A stretch of 64,000 nucleotides of DNA from Clostridiaceae bacterium JG1575 (GCA_002838815.1 LQGW01000051.1:1-64000), one strand, 5' to 3'; positions 32,761 through 42,734 are shown, counted from the first letter of the stretch. A program made the numbers and translations. The notes: a model not told the origin generated them from the letters alone.

Positions 32761-34086
32761 ATGGATTACAAAATCGAAAAAGTATCGAAAAAAGAAACAG
32801 TGGCCCAGGTCGCCCTCTCCGCGGAGGAATTCCAGGCGGCTCTTCAAAAAGCTTTTGAAGAAAACCGCGAGCATTTTCAGGTTCACGGATTCCGCAAGGG
32901 CAAAGCTCCCTACGCCATGGTCAAGCGCGTGTACGGCACTCAGGTGCTTTTTGAAGAAGCGGATTACATCGCCATCAATGACGCCGTTAAGGAAATCATT
33001 GGAAAAGAAGATCTGAAGGCGGTGGAATTCCCCAAGGTGGAAATTCAAGAGCAAAGCGAGGAGAAAGGCTTGACGTTCAAAGCCATCTTTGAAGTTATGC
33101 CTGAATTTGAACTGCCCGAGCTCGATGGGCTGGAGGTTCCTCGCCACAACCATCCCTTCTCCGAGGCCGATGTGGATCGCCGCTTGGAGGAAATGCGCAA
33201 CAAAAACAGTCGTCTTAAGTCTCGCGAGGAAGGTCAGGCCGCTCAAAAGGGAGATACGGTCACCTTGGACTTTGAGGGATCCATTGACGGAGTCCCCTTT
33301 GAAGGCGGCAAGGCTGAAGGCTATGAATTGGAGCTAGGCTCTGGACAGTTTGTAGGCACCTTTGAAGAGCAGGTCGAAGGCATGAAGGTGGGCGAAGAGA
33401 AGGATCTTTTGGTTAGCTTCCCGGAAAACTACGGTCAGGAACTTCTCGATGGTAAGCAAGCCACCTTCCACGTCTTCATTCGTGACATCAAAGAGAAGGA
33501 AGTTCCGCAGCTCGATGATGAGTTTGCCTCTGAAGTTTCCGAATTTGAAACCGTGGAGGAGCTGCGTGGCGATTTGAGCCGCCAGATGAAACAAGAGCAC
33601 GAGAAGCACATGAAGGATGCCGCCATCAACGGAGCCATCATGGCGCTGGTGGAGAAAACCGAGCTGGACGTGCCCGATGCTTTTGTGGAGCGTCAGCTCG
33701 ACTACATGGTGGACGATATGAAGCAGCGCCTCTCCCAGCAGGGATTTAGCCTGGAGAGCTACTTTAACATCATCCAGTCCGATGAAAAGGCTACGAGAAC
33801 TGAAATGAGAGACAACGCCGTGACGCGCGTGAAAACCGACCTTGTATTGGAGAAGCTCGTTGAAGAGCTGGCGCCCGAAGCTGCCGAAGAGGACCTGGTC
33901 GCTTTATCCAAGGAACTGGCCGAAACCTATAAAATGGACGACGACTTTGCAGAAAAGCTCCTTGAAGCCAGCCGCGAGCAGCTTACGAGCGATGTGAAAC
34001 GGCGCAAGGCCTTGGATCTCCTGGTGGATAAGGTTCGTTTTGTCGAAGGGGAAGATCCCTTGGCCCACGAAGAAATCAATCTATAA
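32761..34086 (+). CDS. tig: trigger factor, ribosome-associated chaperone and prolyl isomerase
   Basis: 441 residues from the ATG at 32761 (GAGGAGG site); a longer in-frame start upstream lies on the promoter. N-terminal ribosome-binding domain with the signature GFRKGKAPYAMV near 42-53, a central FKBP-type isomerase domain (about 150-240, GDTVTLDFEG to PENYG), and a long helical C-terminal arm. It binds the exit tunnel and assists folding of new chains. It has its own extended -10 promoter and a terminator; the usual downstream neighbours clpP-clpX are separated from it by a ClC transporter gene. Confidence 0.96.
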   Translation: MDYKIEKVSKKETVAQVALSAEEFQAALQKAFEENREHFQVHGFRKGKAPYAMVKRVYGTQVLFEEADYIAINDAVKEIIGKEDLKAVEFPKVEIQEQSEEKGLTFKAIFEVMPEFELPELDGLEVPRHNHPFSEADVDRRLEEMRNKNSRLKSREEGQAAQKGDTVTLDFEGSIDGVPFEGGKAEGYELELGSGQFVGTFEEQVEGMKVGEEKDLLVSFPENYGQELLDGKQATFHVFIRDIKEKEVPQLDDEFASEVSEFETVEELRGDLSRQMKQEHEKHMKDAAINGAIMALVEKTELDVPDAFVERQLDYMVDDMKQRLSQQGFSLESYFNIIQSDEKATRTEMRDNAVTRVKTDLVLEKLVEELAPEAAEEDLVALSKELAETYKMDDDFAEKLLEASREQLTSDVKRRKALDLLVDKVRFVEGEDPLAHEEINL

Positions 34087-34116
34087 GCATCCAACGTTTT
34101 TACGAAGAATGTGCTA

Positions 34117-34144
34117 GGAAAAGAGGCATGCGTGCCTCTTTTCC
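34117..34144 (+). terminator. hairpin terminator of tig
   Basis: GGAAAAGAGGCA and TGCCTCTTTTCC form a perfect 12-bp stem with a 4-base loop. Confidence 0.85.
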
Positions 34145-34189
34145 CACGTTATAAGCCATTCATAAGTTCACTGGCTTCGATGGGAGGGT

Positions 34190-35767
34190 ATGGTGAAGAT
34201 TACAGACAGCTTAAAGCAATATCGACAGTTAAAAAGGCGCCTGGTGACGGACGGCATCGTGGCGGGGATTTTCGCAGGACTGCTTTCGGTGGGGTACCGC
34301 TGGATCCTTTCCGTGGCGGATCTCATCCGGCACGACATGCTGATGCGAAGGGATCCCACGTCCCTGCTCCTCTGGGTGGGCGCCTGTGTGGTGTTCGCCT
34401 TGGTCATCGGGCGGCTTTTGGAATGGGAGCCCTTATCCTCGGGTTCAGGCATCCCTCAGGTTCAGGGCGAAATTCTGGGCTATTTTAATATGAGCCCCTT
34501 GCGCCTCATCACCGCCAAGGTGCTGGGCGGTTTTTTGGGCAGCCTTGCTGGTCTTTCCTTGGGGCGGGAGGGCCCATCCATTCAAATCGGCGCCGCCGCG
34601 GGAAAGCTTTCCTCGCGCCTTTTGCACCGGGATTTGACGGAGGAGAGTTACATCGTCTCCGCGGGCGCCTCCGCGGGTCTAGCAGCAGCCTTTAACGCGC
34701 CCTTGGCCGGGACGCTGTTCACGTTGGAGGAGATGCATAAAAACTTCTCTCCCTTGATCCTCATTCCAAGCCTCATCGCCGCGGTCATTGCGGATTTTCT
34801 TTGTAAGAATGTATTTGGCCTTGCGCCGGTTTTTCGCTTCACCACGTCACAGGCCTTGCCGCTGACTCAATACTATGCCGTGCTTTTCATGGGCATCATC
34901 ACAGGATTTGTGGGGGTTTTGTTCAATAAATCCATTCCCCTTTTCCAAGATGCCTTCAAAAAGCTGCCCACCGCGACCCGATATTGGCCCTTGCTCGCGG
35001 CTGTGCCCGTGGTGCTCCTCGGCTTTTGGCTGCCGGGCTTGACGGGGGGCGGCCATCACCTCATTGAAGAGGTGGCGCATCACCCCACGGCCCTTTGGAT
35101 GCTTTTTGTCCTGCTTTTTCTAAAGCTTATTTTGACGTCCTTAAGCTACGGCTCCAAGGCCCAAGGGGGCATCTTCCTGCCGGTGCTGGTGCTCGGCGGC
35201 CTCTCGGGCATTCTTTGGCATCAATTCCTCCAGATGGGGGGAATGATGCCAGGGCTCTACCGGACCAATTTCGTTATTTTAGGGATGGCGGGGATTTTGA
35301 CCGCCGTGGTCCGCTCACCCATTCTCTCCATCATTCTCGTCACGGAAATGACGGGCTCTTTCAGTCATCTTTTGGCCCTCTCTGCGGTGGCCATCACCGC
35401 CTATTTGACCGCGGAGCTCTTAGGCTCGAAGCCCATCTATGAAACCCTCATGGAGCGTATGCTCGGTCACGGCGGCAAGCAGACTGCTACGACCAAGCGC
35501 GTGGTTAAAACCTTCCGTTTGCCCATGGATTCGGCCATGGCCGGCCATCGGGTCAAGGAGCTTTCACTGCCCAAACACGTGCTTTTGGTCGGGATCGATC
35601 GAGGGGACGAAGAGATCATCCCCAAGGGGGATACGAAGCTTTTGGCCGGCGATGAGATCACCCTTGTGGTGGAGAGCCGAGACATCAGCTTGGTGCTCGA
35701 TTATATGGACCCTATTGAAGAGGGAGCCCTGGAAGCTTTGGACCGGGGCCAAAAAGCAAAGCCTTAG
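34190..35767 (+). CDS. ClC family chloride transporter with a C-terminal RCK/TrkA-C domain
   Basis: 525 residues. About ten to twelve membrane helices with the ClC selectivity segments in order: SSGSGIPQV, GREGPSIQIG and AFNAPLAGTLFTLEE. The glutamate in GREGP is the gating/proton-coupling residue. After about residue 425 a cytosolic TrkA-C-like domain follows (PMDSAMAGHRVKELSLP to GDEITLVVE), which in other transporters binds a regulatory ligand. The ATG at 34190 is 2 bases from GGGAGGG, while a GTG at 34193 has better spacing, so the true start may be one codon later. Direction (Cl-/H+ exchange or fluoride export) is not certain; the sequence looks like the chloride-proton exchanger branch. 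Confidence 0.93.
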   Translation: MVKITDSLKQYRQLKRRLVTDGIVAGIFAGLLSVGYRWILSVADLIRHDMLMRRDPTSLLLWVGACVVFALVIGRLLEWEPLSSGSGIPQVQGEILGYFNMSPLRLITAKVLGGFLGSLAGLSLGREGPSIQIGAAAGKLSSRLLHRDLTEESYIVSAGASAGLAAAFNAPLAGTLFTLEEMHKNFSPLILIPSLIAAVIADFLCKNVFGLAPVFRFTTSQALPLTQYYAVLFMGIITGFVGVLFNKSIPLFQDAFKKLPTATRYWPLLAAVPVVLLGFWLPGLTGGGHHLIEEVAHHPTALWMLFVLLFLKLILTSLSYGSKAQGGIFLPVLVLGGLSGILWHQFLQMGGMMPGLYRTNFVILGMAGILTAVVRSPILSIILVTEMTGSFSHLLALSAVAITAYLTAELLGSKPIYETLMERMLGHGGKQTATTKRVVKTFRLPMDSAMAGHRVKELSLPKHVLLVGIDRGDEEIIPKGDTKLLAGDEITLVVESRDISLVLDYMDPIEEGALEALDRGQKAKP

Positions 35768-35792
35768 ATTTTCTGCTATACTCATTGAATGG

Positions 35793-35809
35793 GGAGAAGT
35801 TTTTTCTCC
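35793..35809 (+). terminator. short hairpin after the ClC gene
   Basis: GGAGAA and TTCTCC form a small stem followed by a T-rich stretch; probably a weak terminator between the ClC gene and clpP. Confidence 0.5.
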
Positions 35810-35817
35810 TTCTTTCA

Positions 35818-35845
35818 TTGAAATTTAATATCAATCCTGCATACT
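35818..35845 (+). promoter_or_regulatory. promoter of clpP
   Basis: TTGAAA (35818-35823), a 16-bp spacer and CATACT (35840-35845). The leader to the clpP start is about 110 bases. I see no CtsR direct repeat here. Confidence 0.55.
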
Positions 35846-35870
35846 GAAGGGAAGATCCTAGAAGAATGGG

Positions 35871-35893
35871 ATCGAGAGGAGGTTCCTCTCGAT
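35871..35893 (+). promoter_or_regulatory. perfect hairpin in the clpP leader
   Basis: ATCGAGAGGA (35871-35880) and TCCTCTCGAT (35884-35893) form a 10-bp perfect stem with a 3-base loop. No T-run follows, so it is probably an mRNA-stability or regulatory structure. A second palindrome, GGGAGCTCCC, lies at 35917-35926. Confidence 0.6.
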
Positions 35894-35961
35894 GCCGCTG
35901 CTGTCTTTAAAAGGCAGGGAGCTCCCCCAAGGCTCAGGGAGGATCAAAGGAGGGTACACCC

Positions 35962-36591
35962 ATGAGTTTAGTACCAATGATAGTAGAACAAACGGCTCGC
36001 GGTGAGCGGTCGTATGACATTTTTTCTCGTCTCTTGAAGGACCGCATCATCATTCTCTCCGGAGAAGTCAATGATGCCATGGCGTCCTTGGTGGTCGCGC
36101 AGCTGCTCTTTTTGCAAAGCGAGGATCCGGATAAGGACATTTATCTTTACATCAACAGCCCTGGCGGCAGCATCACCGCCGGCATGGCGATCTACGATAC
36201 GATGCAGTACATTAAGCCGGACGTTGTGACGCTGTGCGTTGGCATGGCGGCTTCCATGGGGCAGTTTTTGCTCACGGCTGGCACCAAGGGCAAACGCTAT
36301 GCGCTACCCAATGCGGAGATCATGATGCACCAGCCCCTGGGCGGATTCCAGGGCCAGGCCACGGACATCGAAATTCATGCCAAGCGCATCCTGCGCACCA
36401 AAGAGAAATTCATCCAGCTCATCGCGGAGCATTCGGGCAAGGACCCCGAGGTCATTCGCCGAGACATTGAACGGGATCTCTTTTTCTCCGCCGAGGATGC
36501 CAAAGCGTACGGACTGATTGATCGGGTGATTGAAAACTATGCCCAGGACGTCCGGGGAGAAGAGGCTCCAAAGGAGGAAGTTCATGAGTAA
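35962..36591 (+). CDS. clpP: ATP-dependent Clp protease proteolytic subunit
   Basis: 209 residues. The Ser-His-Asp triad is present: Ser98 in GMAASMGQ, His123 in MMHQPLGG and the late Asp in the [15 protein letters not shown] segment. N-terminal handle and HP-loop features are normal. The barrel-forming peptidase degrades proteins unfolded by ClpX or ClpC. The ATG follows AAAGGAGGG, and clpX begins eight bases before the clpP stop. Its promoter is followed by a long leader with a perfect hairpin. Confidence 0.97.
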   Translation: MSLVPMIVEQTARGERSYDIFSRLLKDRIIILSGEVNDAMASLVVAQLLFLQSEDPDKDIYLYINSPGGSITAGMAIYDTMQYIKPDVVTLCVGMAASMGQFLLTAGTKGKRYALPNAEIMMHQPLGGFQGQATDIEIHAKRILRTKEKFIQLIAEHSGKDPEVIRRDIERDLFFSAEDAKAYGLIDRVIENYAQDVRGEEAPKEEVHE

Positions 36592-37846
36592 AAAGAACGA
36601 TGAGACCCTGCGCTGCTCATTTTGCGGCAAGTCCCAGGACCAGGTGGAACGCCTGGTGGCGGGACAGGGGGTTTATATCTGCAACAACTGCATTGAGCTT
36701 TGCAACGACATTTTAGCCGAGGAGAAAACCGCCCAAGGCAAAATGGAGATGGAGCCTGCGAAGTTGCCCAAACCTCAAGAAATTAAGAAGCATTTGGACG
36801 AATACGTCATCGGCCAAGAGGATGCCAAAAAAACTTTGGCCGTGGCCGTATACAATCATTACAAACGCATCCAAAACAAGGATCAGCACGGCGGCGACGA
36901 TGTGGAACTGCAAAAATCCAACGTGGTGCTTTTGGGCCCCACGGGTTCTGGGAAAACCTACCTTGCGCAAAGCTTGGCTCGGCTCTTGAACGTGCCCTTT
37001 GCCATCGCCGACGCCACGACCTTGACGGAAGCGGGCTATGTGGGCGAGGATGTGGAGAACATTCTTCTAAAGCTGGTCCAAGATGCGGATTACGATCTCG
37101 AGCGTGCCGAGCAGGGCATCATCTATATCGATGAAATCGACAAGATTTCCCGAAAATCAGAAAATGTCTCCATCACGAGAGACGTTTCCGGCGAAGGCGT
37201 GCAACAGGCTCTTTTGAAGATTTTGGAAGGGACTGTGGCAAACGTTCCGCCTCAAGGCGGGCGCAAGCATCCCCAGCAGGAATTTTTGCACGTGGACACG
37301 ACGAACATCCTCTTCATTTGCGGCGGTGCCTTTGAGGGCATCGATAAGATTATTGAGCGCCGGACGCATTCGTCCTCCATGGGCTTTGGCCAGGAGGTGC
37401 ATTCCAAGAACCGCGAGGACATTGGCAAGATTTTAAAACAGATTCTGCCGCAGGATTTGACCAAATTTGGCCTGATCCCTGAGCTTGTGGGGCGTCTGCC
37501 CATCATCATGAGTCTCGATGCCCTAGATCGCGAGGCCTTGGTGCGGATTTTGAAGGAGCCGAAAAACAGCCTGGTGCGCCAGTATAAAAAACTCTTTGAG
37601 CTGGATCATGTGGCGCTGGAATTCCAGGAGGAAGCCTTGGCGGCTATCGCCGACATCGCCATTGGGCGGGAAACCGGGGCTCGGGGCCTTCGCTCCATCT
37701 TGGAGGACATCCTGCGGGAAATCATGTTTGAGATTCCCTCGGACCCCCAGGTGCGGCGAGTGGTGATTACGGAAGAAACCGTTCAAACCAAGCGGCCGCA
37801 AATCATTCGGCACCTCAACGAAAAAGACGAAGAAGAGAGCGCTTAA
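36584..37846 (+). CDS. clpX: Clp protease ATP-binding subunit ClpX
   Basis: 420 residues from the ATG at 36584 (AAAGGAGG site), overlapping clpP by eight bases. An N-terminal zinc-binding domain has CSFC and CNNC pairs; Walker A is [12 protein letters not shown], Walker B is [10 protein letters not shown], and the pore and sensor residues follow, with the substrate-loop segment [10 protein letters not shown]-terminal arginine finger domain ([11 protein letters not shown]) ends the protein. It unfolds substrates for ClpP. A terminator follows, so clpP-clpX is one operon and lon has its own promoter. Confidence 0.97.
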   Translation: MSKKNDETLRCSFCGKSQDQVERLVAGQGVYICNNCIELCNDILAEEKTAQGKMEMEPAKLPKPQEIKKHLDEYVIGQEDAKKTLAVAVYNHYKRIQNKDQHGGDDVELQKSNVVLLGPTGSGKTYLAQSLARLLNVPFAIADATTLTEAGYVGEDVENILLKLVQDADYDLERAEQGIIYIDEIDKISRKSENVSITRDVSGEGVQQALLKILEGTVANVPPQGGRKHPQQEFLHVDTTNILFICGGAFEGIDKIIERRTHSSSMGFGQEVHSKNREDIGKILKQILPQDLTKFGLIPELVGRLPIIMSLDALDREALVRILKEPKNSLVRQYKKLFELDHVALEFQEEALAAIADIAIGRETGARGLRSILEDILREIMFEIPSDPQVRRVVITEETVQTKRPQIIRHLNEKDEEESA

Positions 37847-37860
37847 AAACAGCTCGCGCG

Positions 37861-37886
37861 GGCACACCAACGGTGTGCCTTTTCTC
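37861..37886 (+). terminator. Rho-independent terminator of clpPX
   Basis: GGCACACC and GGTGTGCC (37861-37868 and 37872-37879) with a short loop and TTTTCTC tail. Confidence 0.8.
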
Positions 37887-37948
37887 ACTATTGGCCCCGA
37901 GGCGCCCTGGGCGGGGCGATAAAAGGGTACTCGGTCCTCCCGAGCGCC

Positions 37949-37977
37949 TTACCTAAACGGGGCAATGGTGGTATGAT
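37949..37977 (+). promoter_or_regulatory. promoter of lon
   Basis: TTACCT (37949-37954), 17-bp spacer, TATGAT (37972-37977), about 30 bases before the lon start. Confidence 0.6.
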
Positions 37978-38010
37978 TTTTTCAACACTAGGGAAGGAGA
38001 ATTAGAATTC

Positions 38011-40329
38011 ATGAACAATAGCAAAAGGCTGCCCCTCATCCCATTGCGGGGGCTCACCGTTTTTCCCCATATGATTTTGCATTTTGATGTGGGTCGCTCG
38101 AAGTCCGTGCTGGCCGTCAATGAGGCCATTTTAAATAAGCAGGAAATCCTCCTCGTCACGCAAAAAGAAGCTCAGGTGGAGGATCCTTCCGAAGAGGATC
38201 TTTACGCCATCGGCACGGTGTGCGTTATCCGCCAAACCTTGAATTTGGCGGGCAATACCGTCCGGGTTCTTGTGGAAGGGCTCTATCGGGCCAAGATTAA
38301 AAATCTCGAGCAAGAAAACAGCTTTTTAAGCGCCGAGGCGCTGCCCCTTGAGACGTTGACCCAAGCGAGCCCGGAAGAGTTGGAAGCCTTGATGCGCTCG
38401 GTGAAGCAAGCCCTGTATCATTACGTGAAAGTTAGCGGCGCTGTGCCCCGGGAAACCTTTGGGGCTATGGAAGACATTCGGGACGCTGAACGCTACGCCG
38501 ACATGGTGCTGGCGTTCCTCCCCATGAGTGTTGCGGACAAGCAGGCCTTCCTCGAGGAACCTTCCTTGAAGAAACTGCTGGAAAAGCTTTTGGTATTCAT
38601 CAACAACGAGACGGAAATCGTCAAGCTGGAAAACAAGATCGGTCGCAAGGTAAAAACCAACATCGACAAATCCCAACGAGAATACTATCTGCGCGAGCAA
38701 CTGCGGGCCATTCAGGAAGAATTGGGCGAAGAGGACGAAACCAAAAAAGAAATCACTCGTTACCATCATCGCATCACGGAAGCGGATTTGCCCAAGGAAG
38801 CCAAGGAGCGCGCTTTTTATGAACTGGACCGCCTGAAAAATTCAGGGCCGTATTCGGCCGAGGGCGGCGTGATTCGAACCTATATTGATTGGATTTTGGA
38901 TTTGCCTTGGCGTGTTTATACCCAAGACAGCAAAGACATCAAAAGAAGCCGGCAGATTCTCGACGCCGAGCATTACGGCTTGAAGGACGTCAAGGATCGC
39001 ATTGTGGAGTATTTGGCCGTCAAAGCCACAAAAGATAGCCTCAAAGGGCCCATCCTTTGCCTTGTGGGCCCTCCGGGGGTTGGAAAGACCTCCATCGCAA
39101 AATCCGTGGCGCACGCCCTGGACCGAAACTTCGTTCGCATGTCCTTGGGGGGCGTTCGGGACGAGGCAGAAATCCGCGGGCACCGCAGAACTTACGTGGG
39201 GGCCACCCCGGGGCGCATCATCTATGGCATGCGCCAAGCCAAATCCAGCAACCCGCTCTTTTTGCTCGATGAAGTGGACAAAATGGCGGAGGATTTTAGG
39301 GGCGACCCGGCCGACGCGCTTTTGGAGGTGCTCGATGCCGAGCAAAACAGCACCTTCCGAGATCACTATTTGGAGCTGGAGTATGACCTCTCCAAGGTGA
39401 TGTTCATCACCACGGCCAACAGCTTAGACACCATTCCCTGGGCCCTTCTCGACCGCATGGAGGTCATTGAGGTGTCCGGCTATACCTATGAGGAAAAACG
39501 CAACATCGCCAAGCGTCACCTCATTCCCAAGGAACTCAAAGAGCATGGAGTGGATGGTCGCACCCTCCGAATCACCGATGAAGCCCTTTCGGCCATCATC
39601 GATGGGTATACCCGAGAGTCTGGGGTGCGTAAGCTTGAACAGCAGATCGCGTCCTGCATCCGAAAAGCCATAGCGAGGCTCTTAGAAACGCATAAAAAAT
39701 CCATCACCATCAACCCCAAGGTCGTGGAAGAATTTTTGGGGCACCCCCGCTTTGCCTACGACAAGGCCGATCAAAAGGATCGAGTGGGGGTGGCCACGGG
39801 CTTGGCTTGGACGCCTTTTGGCGGCGATATATTGCCCATCGAAGTGCAGGTCATGGATGGTGGCGGCAAGCTGGAACTCACGGGGTCCCTGGGGGATGTC
39901 ATGAAGGAATCGGCCCGCGCGGCGTATTCCTACATTCGCTCCCGAGCCAAGGAGCTCGGCGTGCCGCAGGATTTCCACAAGAATTTGGACCTGCACATCC
40001 ACGTACCCGAAGGCGCTACGCCCAAGGACGGCCCCTCTGCCGGCATCACCATGGCCACGGCTATGGTCAGTGCCCTCTCGGGTACCCCCGTCCGCTCGGA
40101 CGTCGCCATGACGGGGGAAATTACCCTGACGGGACGGGTGCTGCCCATTGGCGGCCTTCGGGAAAAGAGCTTGGCCGCTTACCGCGCCGGCATTAAGACC
40201 ATCATCATTCCTAAAAAGAACGAACCGGATCTGGACGACATTCCCGAGAGCATCCGCACGGAAATGACGTTCTTGCCCGCAAGCGACATCAGCGAGGTCA
40301 TCCCCCAGGCCCTGCGAGGGGACGCGTAA
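38011..40329 (+). CDS. lon: ATP-dependent protease La
   Basis: 772 residues, full length. An N-terminal substrate-recognition LAN domain (about 1-200), a helical middle, an AAA+ module with [13 protein letters not shown] near 352 and a FLLDEVDKM Walker B, and a C-terminal Ser-Lys protease with Ser676 in DGPSAG and Lys719 in LREKSL, 43 residues apart as in other Lon enzymes. It removes misfolded and regulatory proteins. Its last base is shared with the first base of ysxC (TAATG). It is served by a TTACCT/TATGAT promoter and its own terminator-insulated upstream region. Confidence 0.97.
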   Translation: MNNSKRLPLIPLRGLTVFPHMILHFDVGRSKSVLAVNEAILNKQEILLVTQKEAQVEDPSEEDLYAIGTVCVIRQTLNLAGNTVRVLVEGLYRAKIKNLEQENSFLSAEALPLETLTQASPEELEALMRSVKQALYHYVKVSGAVPRETFGAMEDIRDAERYADMVLAFLPMSVADKQAFLEEPSLKKLLEKLLVFINNETEIVKLENKIGRKVKTNIDKSQREYYLREQLRAIQEELGEEDETKKEITRYHHRITEADLPKEAKERAFYELDRLKNSGPYSAEGGVIRTYIDWILDLPWRVYTQDSKDIKRSRQILDAEHYGLKDVKDRIVEYLAVKATKDSLKGPILCLVGPPGVGKTSIAKSVAHALDRNFVRMSLGGVRDEAEIRGHRRTYVGATPGRIIYGMRQAKSSNPLFLLDEVDKMAEDFRGDPADALLEVLDAEQNSTFRDHYLELEYDLSKVMFITTANSLDTIPWALLDRMEVIEVSGYTYEEKRNIAKRHLIPKELKEHGVDGRTLRITDEALSAIIDGYTRESGVRKLEQQIASCIRKAIARLLETHKKSITINPKVVEEFLGHPRFAYDKADQKDRVGVATGLAWTPFGGDILPIEVQVMDGGGKLELTGSLGDVMKESARAAYSYIRSRAKELGVPQDFHKNLDLHIHVPEGATPKDGPSAGITMATAMVSALSGTPVRSDVAMTGEITLTGRVLPIGGLREKSLAAYRAGIKTIIIPKKNEPDLDDIPESIRTEMTFLPASDISEVIPQALRGDA

Positions 40330-40937
40330 TGGAAATCAAAACTTCTGATTTTATCACCTCTGCGGTGAATCAAAGTCAGTATCCCGAGTCCTCTTGGCCC
40401 GAAGTCGGCTTTATTGGCCGCTCCAACGTTGGAAAATCCTCCATCATCAATTCCCTGACCCAGCGCAAAGCACTGGCTCGGGTGTCCAATACGCCTGGGC
40501 GCACGCGCCTTGTAAACTTCTTTCTCATCAATGGCTGCCTGACCCTCGTGGATCTGCCCGGCTACGGCTACGCCAAGGTGAGTAAGGCCGATCGGGCGCA
40601 GTTTGGCAAGATCATCGAGGAGTACCTCTCCCATCGCTCGAACCTCAAAAAGATGGTGCTCTTGGTGGATGCCCGCCATAAGCCCACCGAGGACGACTGC
40701 CTGATGCTCAATTATTTTCGCCACTATGGAATTCCTTTTCAAATTGTGGCGACGAAGCTCGACAAGCTCAAACGCAACGAGATCAAGAAGAACGAGCGCA
40801 TCATCCGAGAGACCTTGGCGCTCTCTATGGATGAAGAGGTGTTGATGTATTCTTCTTTGTCCAAGGAAAACCGCCAAAAAGTGTTGGACGCCATATTCTT
40901 GGATCTTTTAGAGCCTTCCACGGAGACGATTCGATGA
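40329..40937 (+). CDS. ysxC: ribosome biogenesis GTPase YsxC/EngB
   Basis: 202 residues, a small Era-like GTPase needed for 50S subunit assembly. G1 motif GRSNVGKSS, G2 TPGRTR, G3 DLPGYGYA, G4 ATKLDK and a G5-like SSLS are all present. The start overlaps lon by one base. lepB begins four bases before its stop. The lon-ysxC order is the usual Firmicute arrangement. Confidence 0.96.
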   Translation: MEIKTSDFITSAVNQSQYPESSWPEVGFIGRSNVGKSSIINSLTQRKALARVSNTPGRTRLVNFFLINGCLTLVDLPGYGYAKVSKADRAQFGKIIEEYLSHRSNLKKMVLLVDARHKPTEDDCLMLNYFRHYGIPFQIVATKLDKLKRNEIKKNERIIRETLALSMDEEVLMYSSLSKENRQKVLDAIFLDLLEPSTETIR

Positions 40938-41449
40938 AGAAAAAGGCATTTTTCAAAGAGTGGGTGCTGCCCATCGCTGCGGTCTTTCTCATTGCGACCC
41001 TCATTCAGCGCTTTGTCTTTTTCCAAGTGCTGGTGCCCACCGCTTCCATGGATCCCACCATCGGCGAGGGGAACCGGATGCTGGTGGTGCGGGAATATCG
41101 CCCCAAGAGCCTAAAGCGCGGGGACATTGTGGTCTTTACGGTGCACCAAGGCGGGCAAGACGTGCTTTACATCAAGCGCCTCATCGGACGCCCTGGGGAT
41201 CGCATCGTCATTGAAAACGGCGAGGTGTCGGTGAACGGGGAGCGCCTGAAAGAAGATTATGTGGTGCACCGCGACCGCTTCAACGGCGTCTATAACGTGC
41301 CGCAAAACGCCTATTTTTTCATGGGAGACAATCGTGAAAATTCGTCGGACTCTCGCTATTCCCCCGTGGGATACGTCCCTGAAAAAAACATCATCGCCAA
41401 AGCGGGTCTTCGCTTTTGGCCCCTACGTCAGTTCGGCTTTTTAAAGTAG
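40934..41449 (+). CDS. lepB: signal peptidase I
   Basis: 171 residues. One N-terminal hydrophobic helix (about 11-30) followed by the exported catalytic domain: nucleophile Ser38 in TASMDPT, catalytic Lys81 in YIKRLIGRPGD, and GDNRENSSDSRY further on. It removes signal peptides from exported proteins. Its ATG overlaps the ysxC stop (ATGA), so lon-ysxC-lepB are likely one transcript, ended by a very strong hairpin. Confidence 0.96.
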   Translation: MKKKAFFKEWVLPIAAVFLIATLIQRFVFFQVLVPTASMDPTIGEGNRMLVVREYRPKSLKRGDIVVFTVHQGGQDVLYIKRLIGRPGDRIVIENGEVSVNGERLKEDYVVHRDRFNGVYNVPQNAYFFMGDNRENSSDSRYSPVGYVPEKNIIAKAGLRFWPLRQFGFLK

Positions 41450-41498
41450 GCTGGAGGGTTCAAGAAGGGACGCCCCCAAAGCACCCCTTGGATCGAGG

Positions 41499-41549
41499 AA
41501 AAGGAGCGCCCCAATTCGCCTGAGCCTGCGAATTGGGGCGTTCCTTTTT
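41499..41549 (+). terminator. strong Rho-independent terminator after lepB
   Basis: AAGGAGCGCCCCAATTCGC faces GCGAATTGGGGCGTTCCTT with one mismatched pair, followed by a run of T. Confidence 0.92.
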
Positions 41550-41596
41550 AAGGGGGCGTGTGATGTTCTAGTTTAAGGGGGTATGTGATGTTCTAG
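41547..41596 (+). repeat. 25-bp tandem duplication upstream of a dehydrogenase gene
   Basis: Two head-to-tail copies (41547-41571 and 41572-41596) begin TTTAAGGGGG and end TGTGATGTTCTAG, differing at two bases (CG versus TA). The first copy overlaps the T-tail of the lepB terminator. The second is followed 17 bases after TGTGAT by TATGAT at about 41609, a possible -10 for the downstream gene. Confidence 0.85.
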
Positions 41597-41679
41597 GGCT
41601 GAAAAATATGATACCCTAAAAGGGACAATGGGCCCCGCACTCACTTTGAGAAGCACCCTGGGGCCAAAGGAGAATGGTT

Positions 41680-42627
41680 ATGAAAATTGCAGTCTTAGAG
41701 CCCTTGGGGATCGATCAAAAAAAACTGGAAGCCTCCCTTCGGGACGCGGTGGGGGACTCAAACGAAGTGGTTTTTTTCCCGGATCGTCAAGTGGAGGCCC
41801 AAGAACTCATTCGGCGCATCGGCGATGCTGAGGCGGCGGTGCTGTCAAATATTCCCTTCCCTGGGGAAGTGGTGGCGGGCTGTCCCAAGTTAAAGTACTT
41901 ATGCGTTGCCTTTACCGGCTGCGATCACGTGGATTTGGACGCCTGTCGCGCCCGAGGCATTCAGGTGGCCAATGCCAGCGGCTACTCTACGGCAGCCGTG
42001 TCGGAATTGGTCTTTGCCCTGGCGCTCTCCTTGATGCGTCAGCTTCTCGTTTGCGATGCTCGGACCCGCTCGGGAGCGGCTCGGGGCAGTCTCCTGGGAT
42101 CCGAACTTAGGGGCAAAACCTTTGGGATCGTGGGTCTTGGGGCCATTGGCCAACGAGTTGCCACCTTGGCCCAGGCCTTTGGGTGCCAGGTCCTTGCATC
42201 TTCCCGCACCCCTAAAGCGATCCCAGGGGTCCTTGAGGTATCCCTGGAAGAGCTGTTGCGCCGCTCGGATGTGGTGTCGCTGCATCTGCCGTTGGTTCCT
42301 GAAACCAAGGGGTTGCTCAATCAAGAACGCCTCGCCCTCATGAAGCCCGGCGCGTTGTTGATCAATACGGCCCGAGGGCCCATTGTGGATTCTTTCGCCC
42401 TAGCCCAAGCGCTCAACGAAGAGCGTCTAGGCGGCGCCGCCATCGATGTGTTTGAAGGGGAGCCGCCACTGCCCAAGGACCACCCGCTGCTGACGGCGAA
42501 GAATACCCAACTTGCTCCTCATGTGGCCTATGCGACGCATGAATCCATGGAACGGCGCGCCGCCATCGTCTGTGAGAATCTGCGCAGCTACCTTGCCGGA
42601 TCGGCGCAAAACCTCGTCTTGAATTAG
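41680..42627 (+). CDS. D-isomer 2-hydroxyacid dehydrogenase
   Basis: 315 residues from the ATG at 41680; the GGAG site has correct spacing to it and not to the ATG six bases upstream. The NAD-binding fold has GIVGLGAIGQRVA near 150; catalytic residues are the Arg in NTARGPIVD, the Glu in DVFEGEPPL and the His in LAPHVAYAT. It reduces or oxidises a 2-keto/2-hydroxy acid; glycerate/hydroxypyruvate or phosphoglycerate-type substrates are the main possibilities, unresolved from sequence. It is monocistronic, behind a tandem repeat and ahead of a long hairpin. Confidence 0.93.
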   Translation: MKIAVLEPLGIDQKKLEASLRDAVGDSNEVVFFPDRQVEAQELIRRIGDAEAAVLSNIPFPGEVVAGCPKLKYLCVAFTGCDHVDLDACRARGIQVANASGYSTAAVSELVFALALSLMRQLLVCDARTRSGAARGSLLGSELRGKTFGIVGLGAIGQRVATLAQAFGCQVLASSRTPKAIPGVLEVSLEELLRRSDVVSLHLPLVPETKGLLNQERLALMKPGALLINTARGPIVDSFALAQALNEERLGGAAIDVFEGEPPLPKDHPLLTAKNTQLAPHVAYATHESMERRAAIVCENLRSYLAGSAQNLVLN

Positions 42628-42734
42628 GTCCAAGGCGTTGCATAAACCGTGGACGCTGGCGGCATAATAAAAGGGATCCTCGGATCTTGCAATCGGGACG
42701 GAGGCCCTTTGGGGCGTCCCCCCTTTTTTCTTTC

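Noticed and set aside
38865-38885. GATTCGAACC-like sequence resembling a tRNA T-arm.
   Set aside because: It lies inside lon in frame, and no acceptor, D-arm or anticodon stem can be drawn around it.
41628-41831. Frame over the start of the dehydrogenase gene.
   Set aside because: Out-of-frame shadow of the dehydrogenase gene, which has a better ribosome site.
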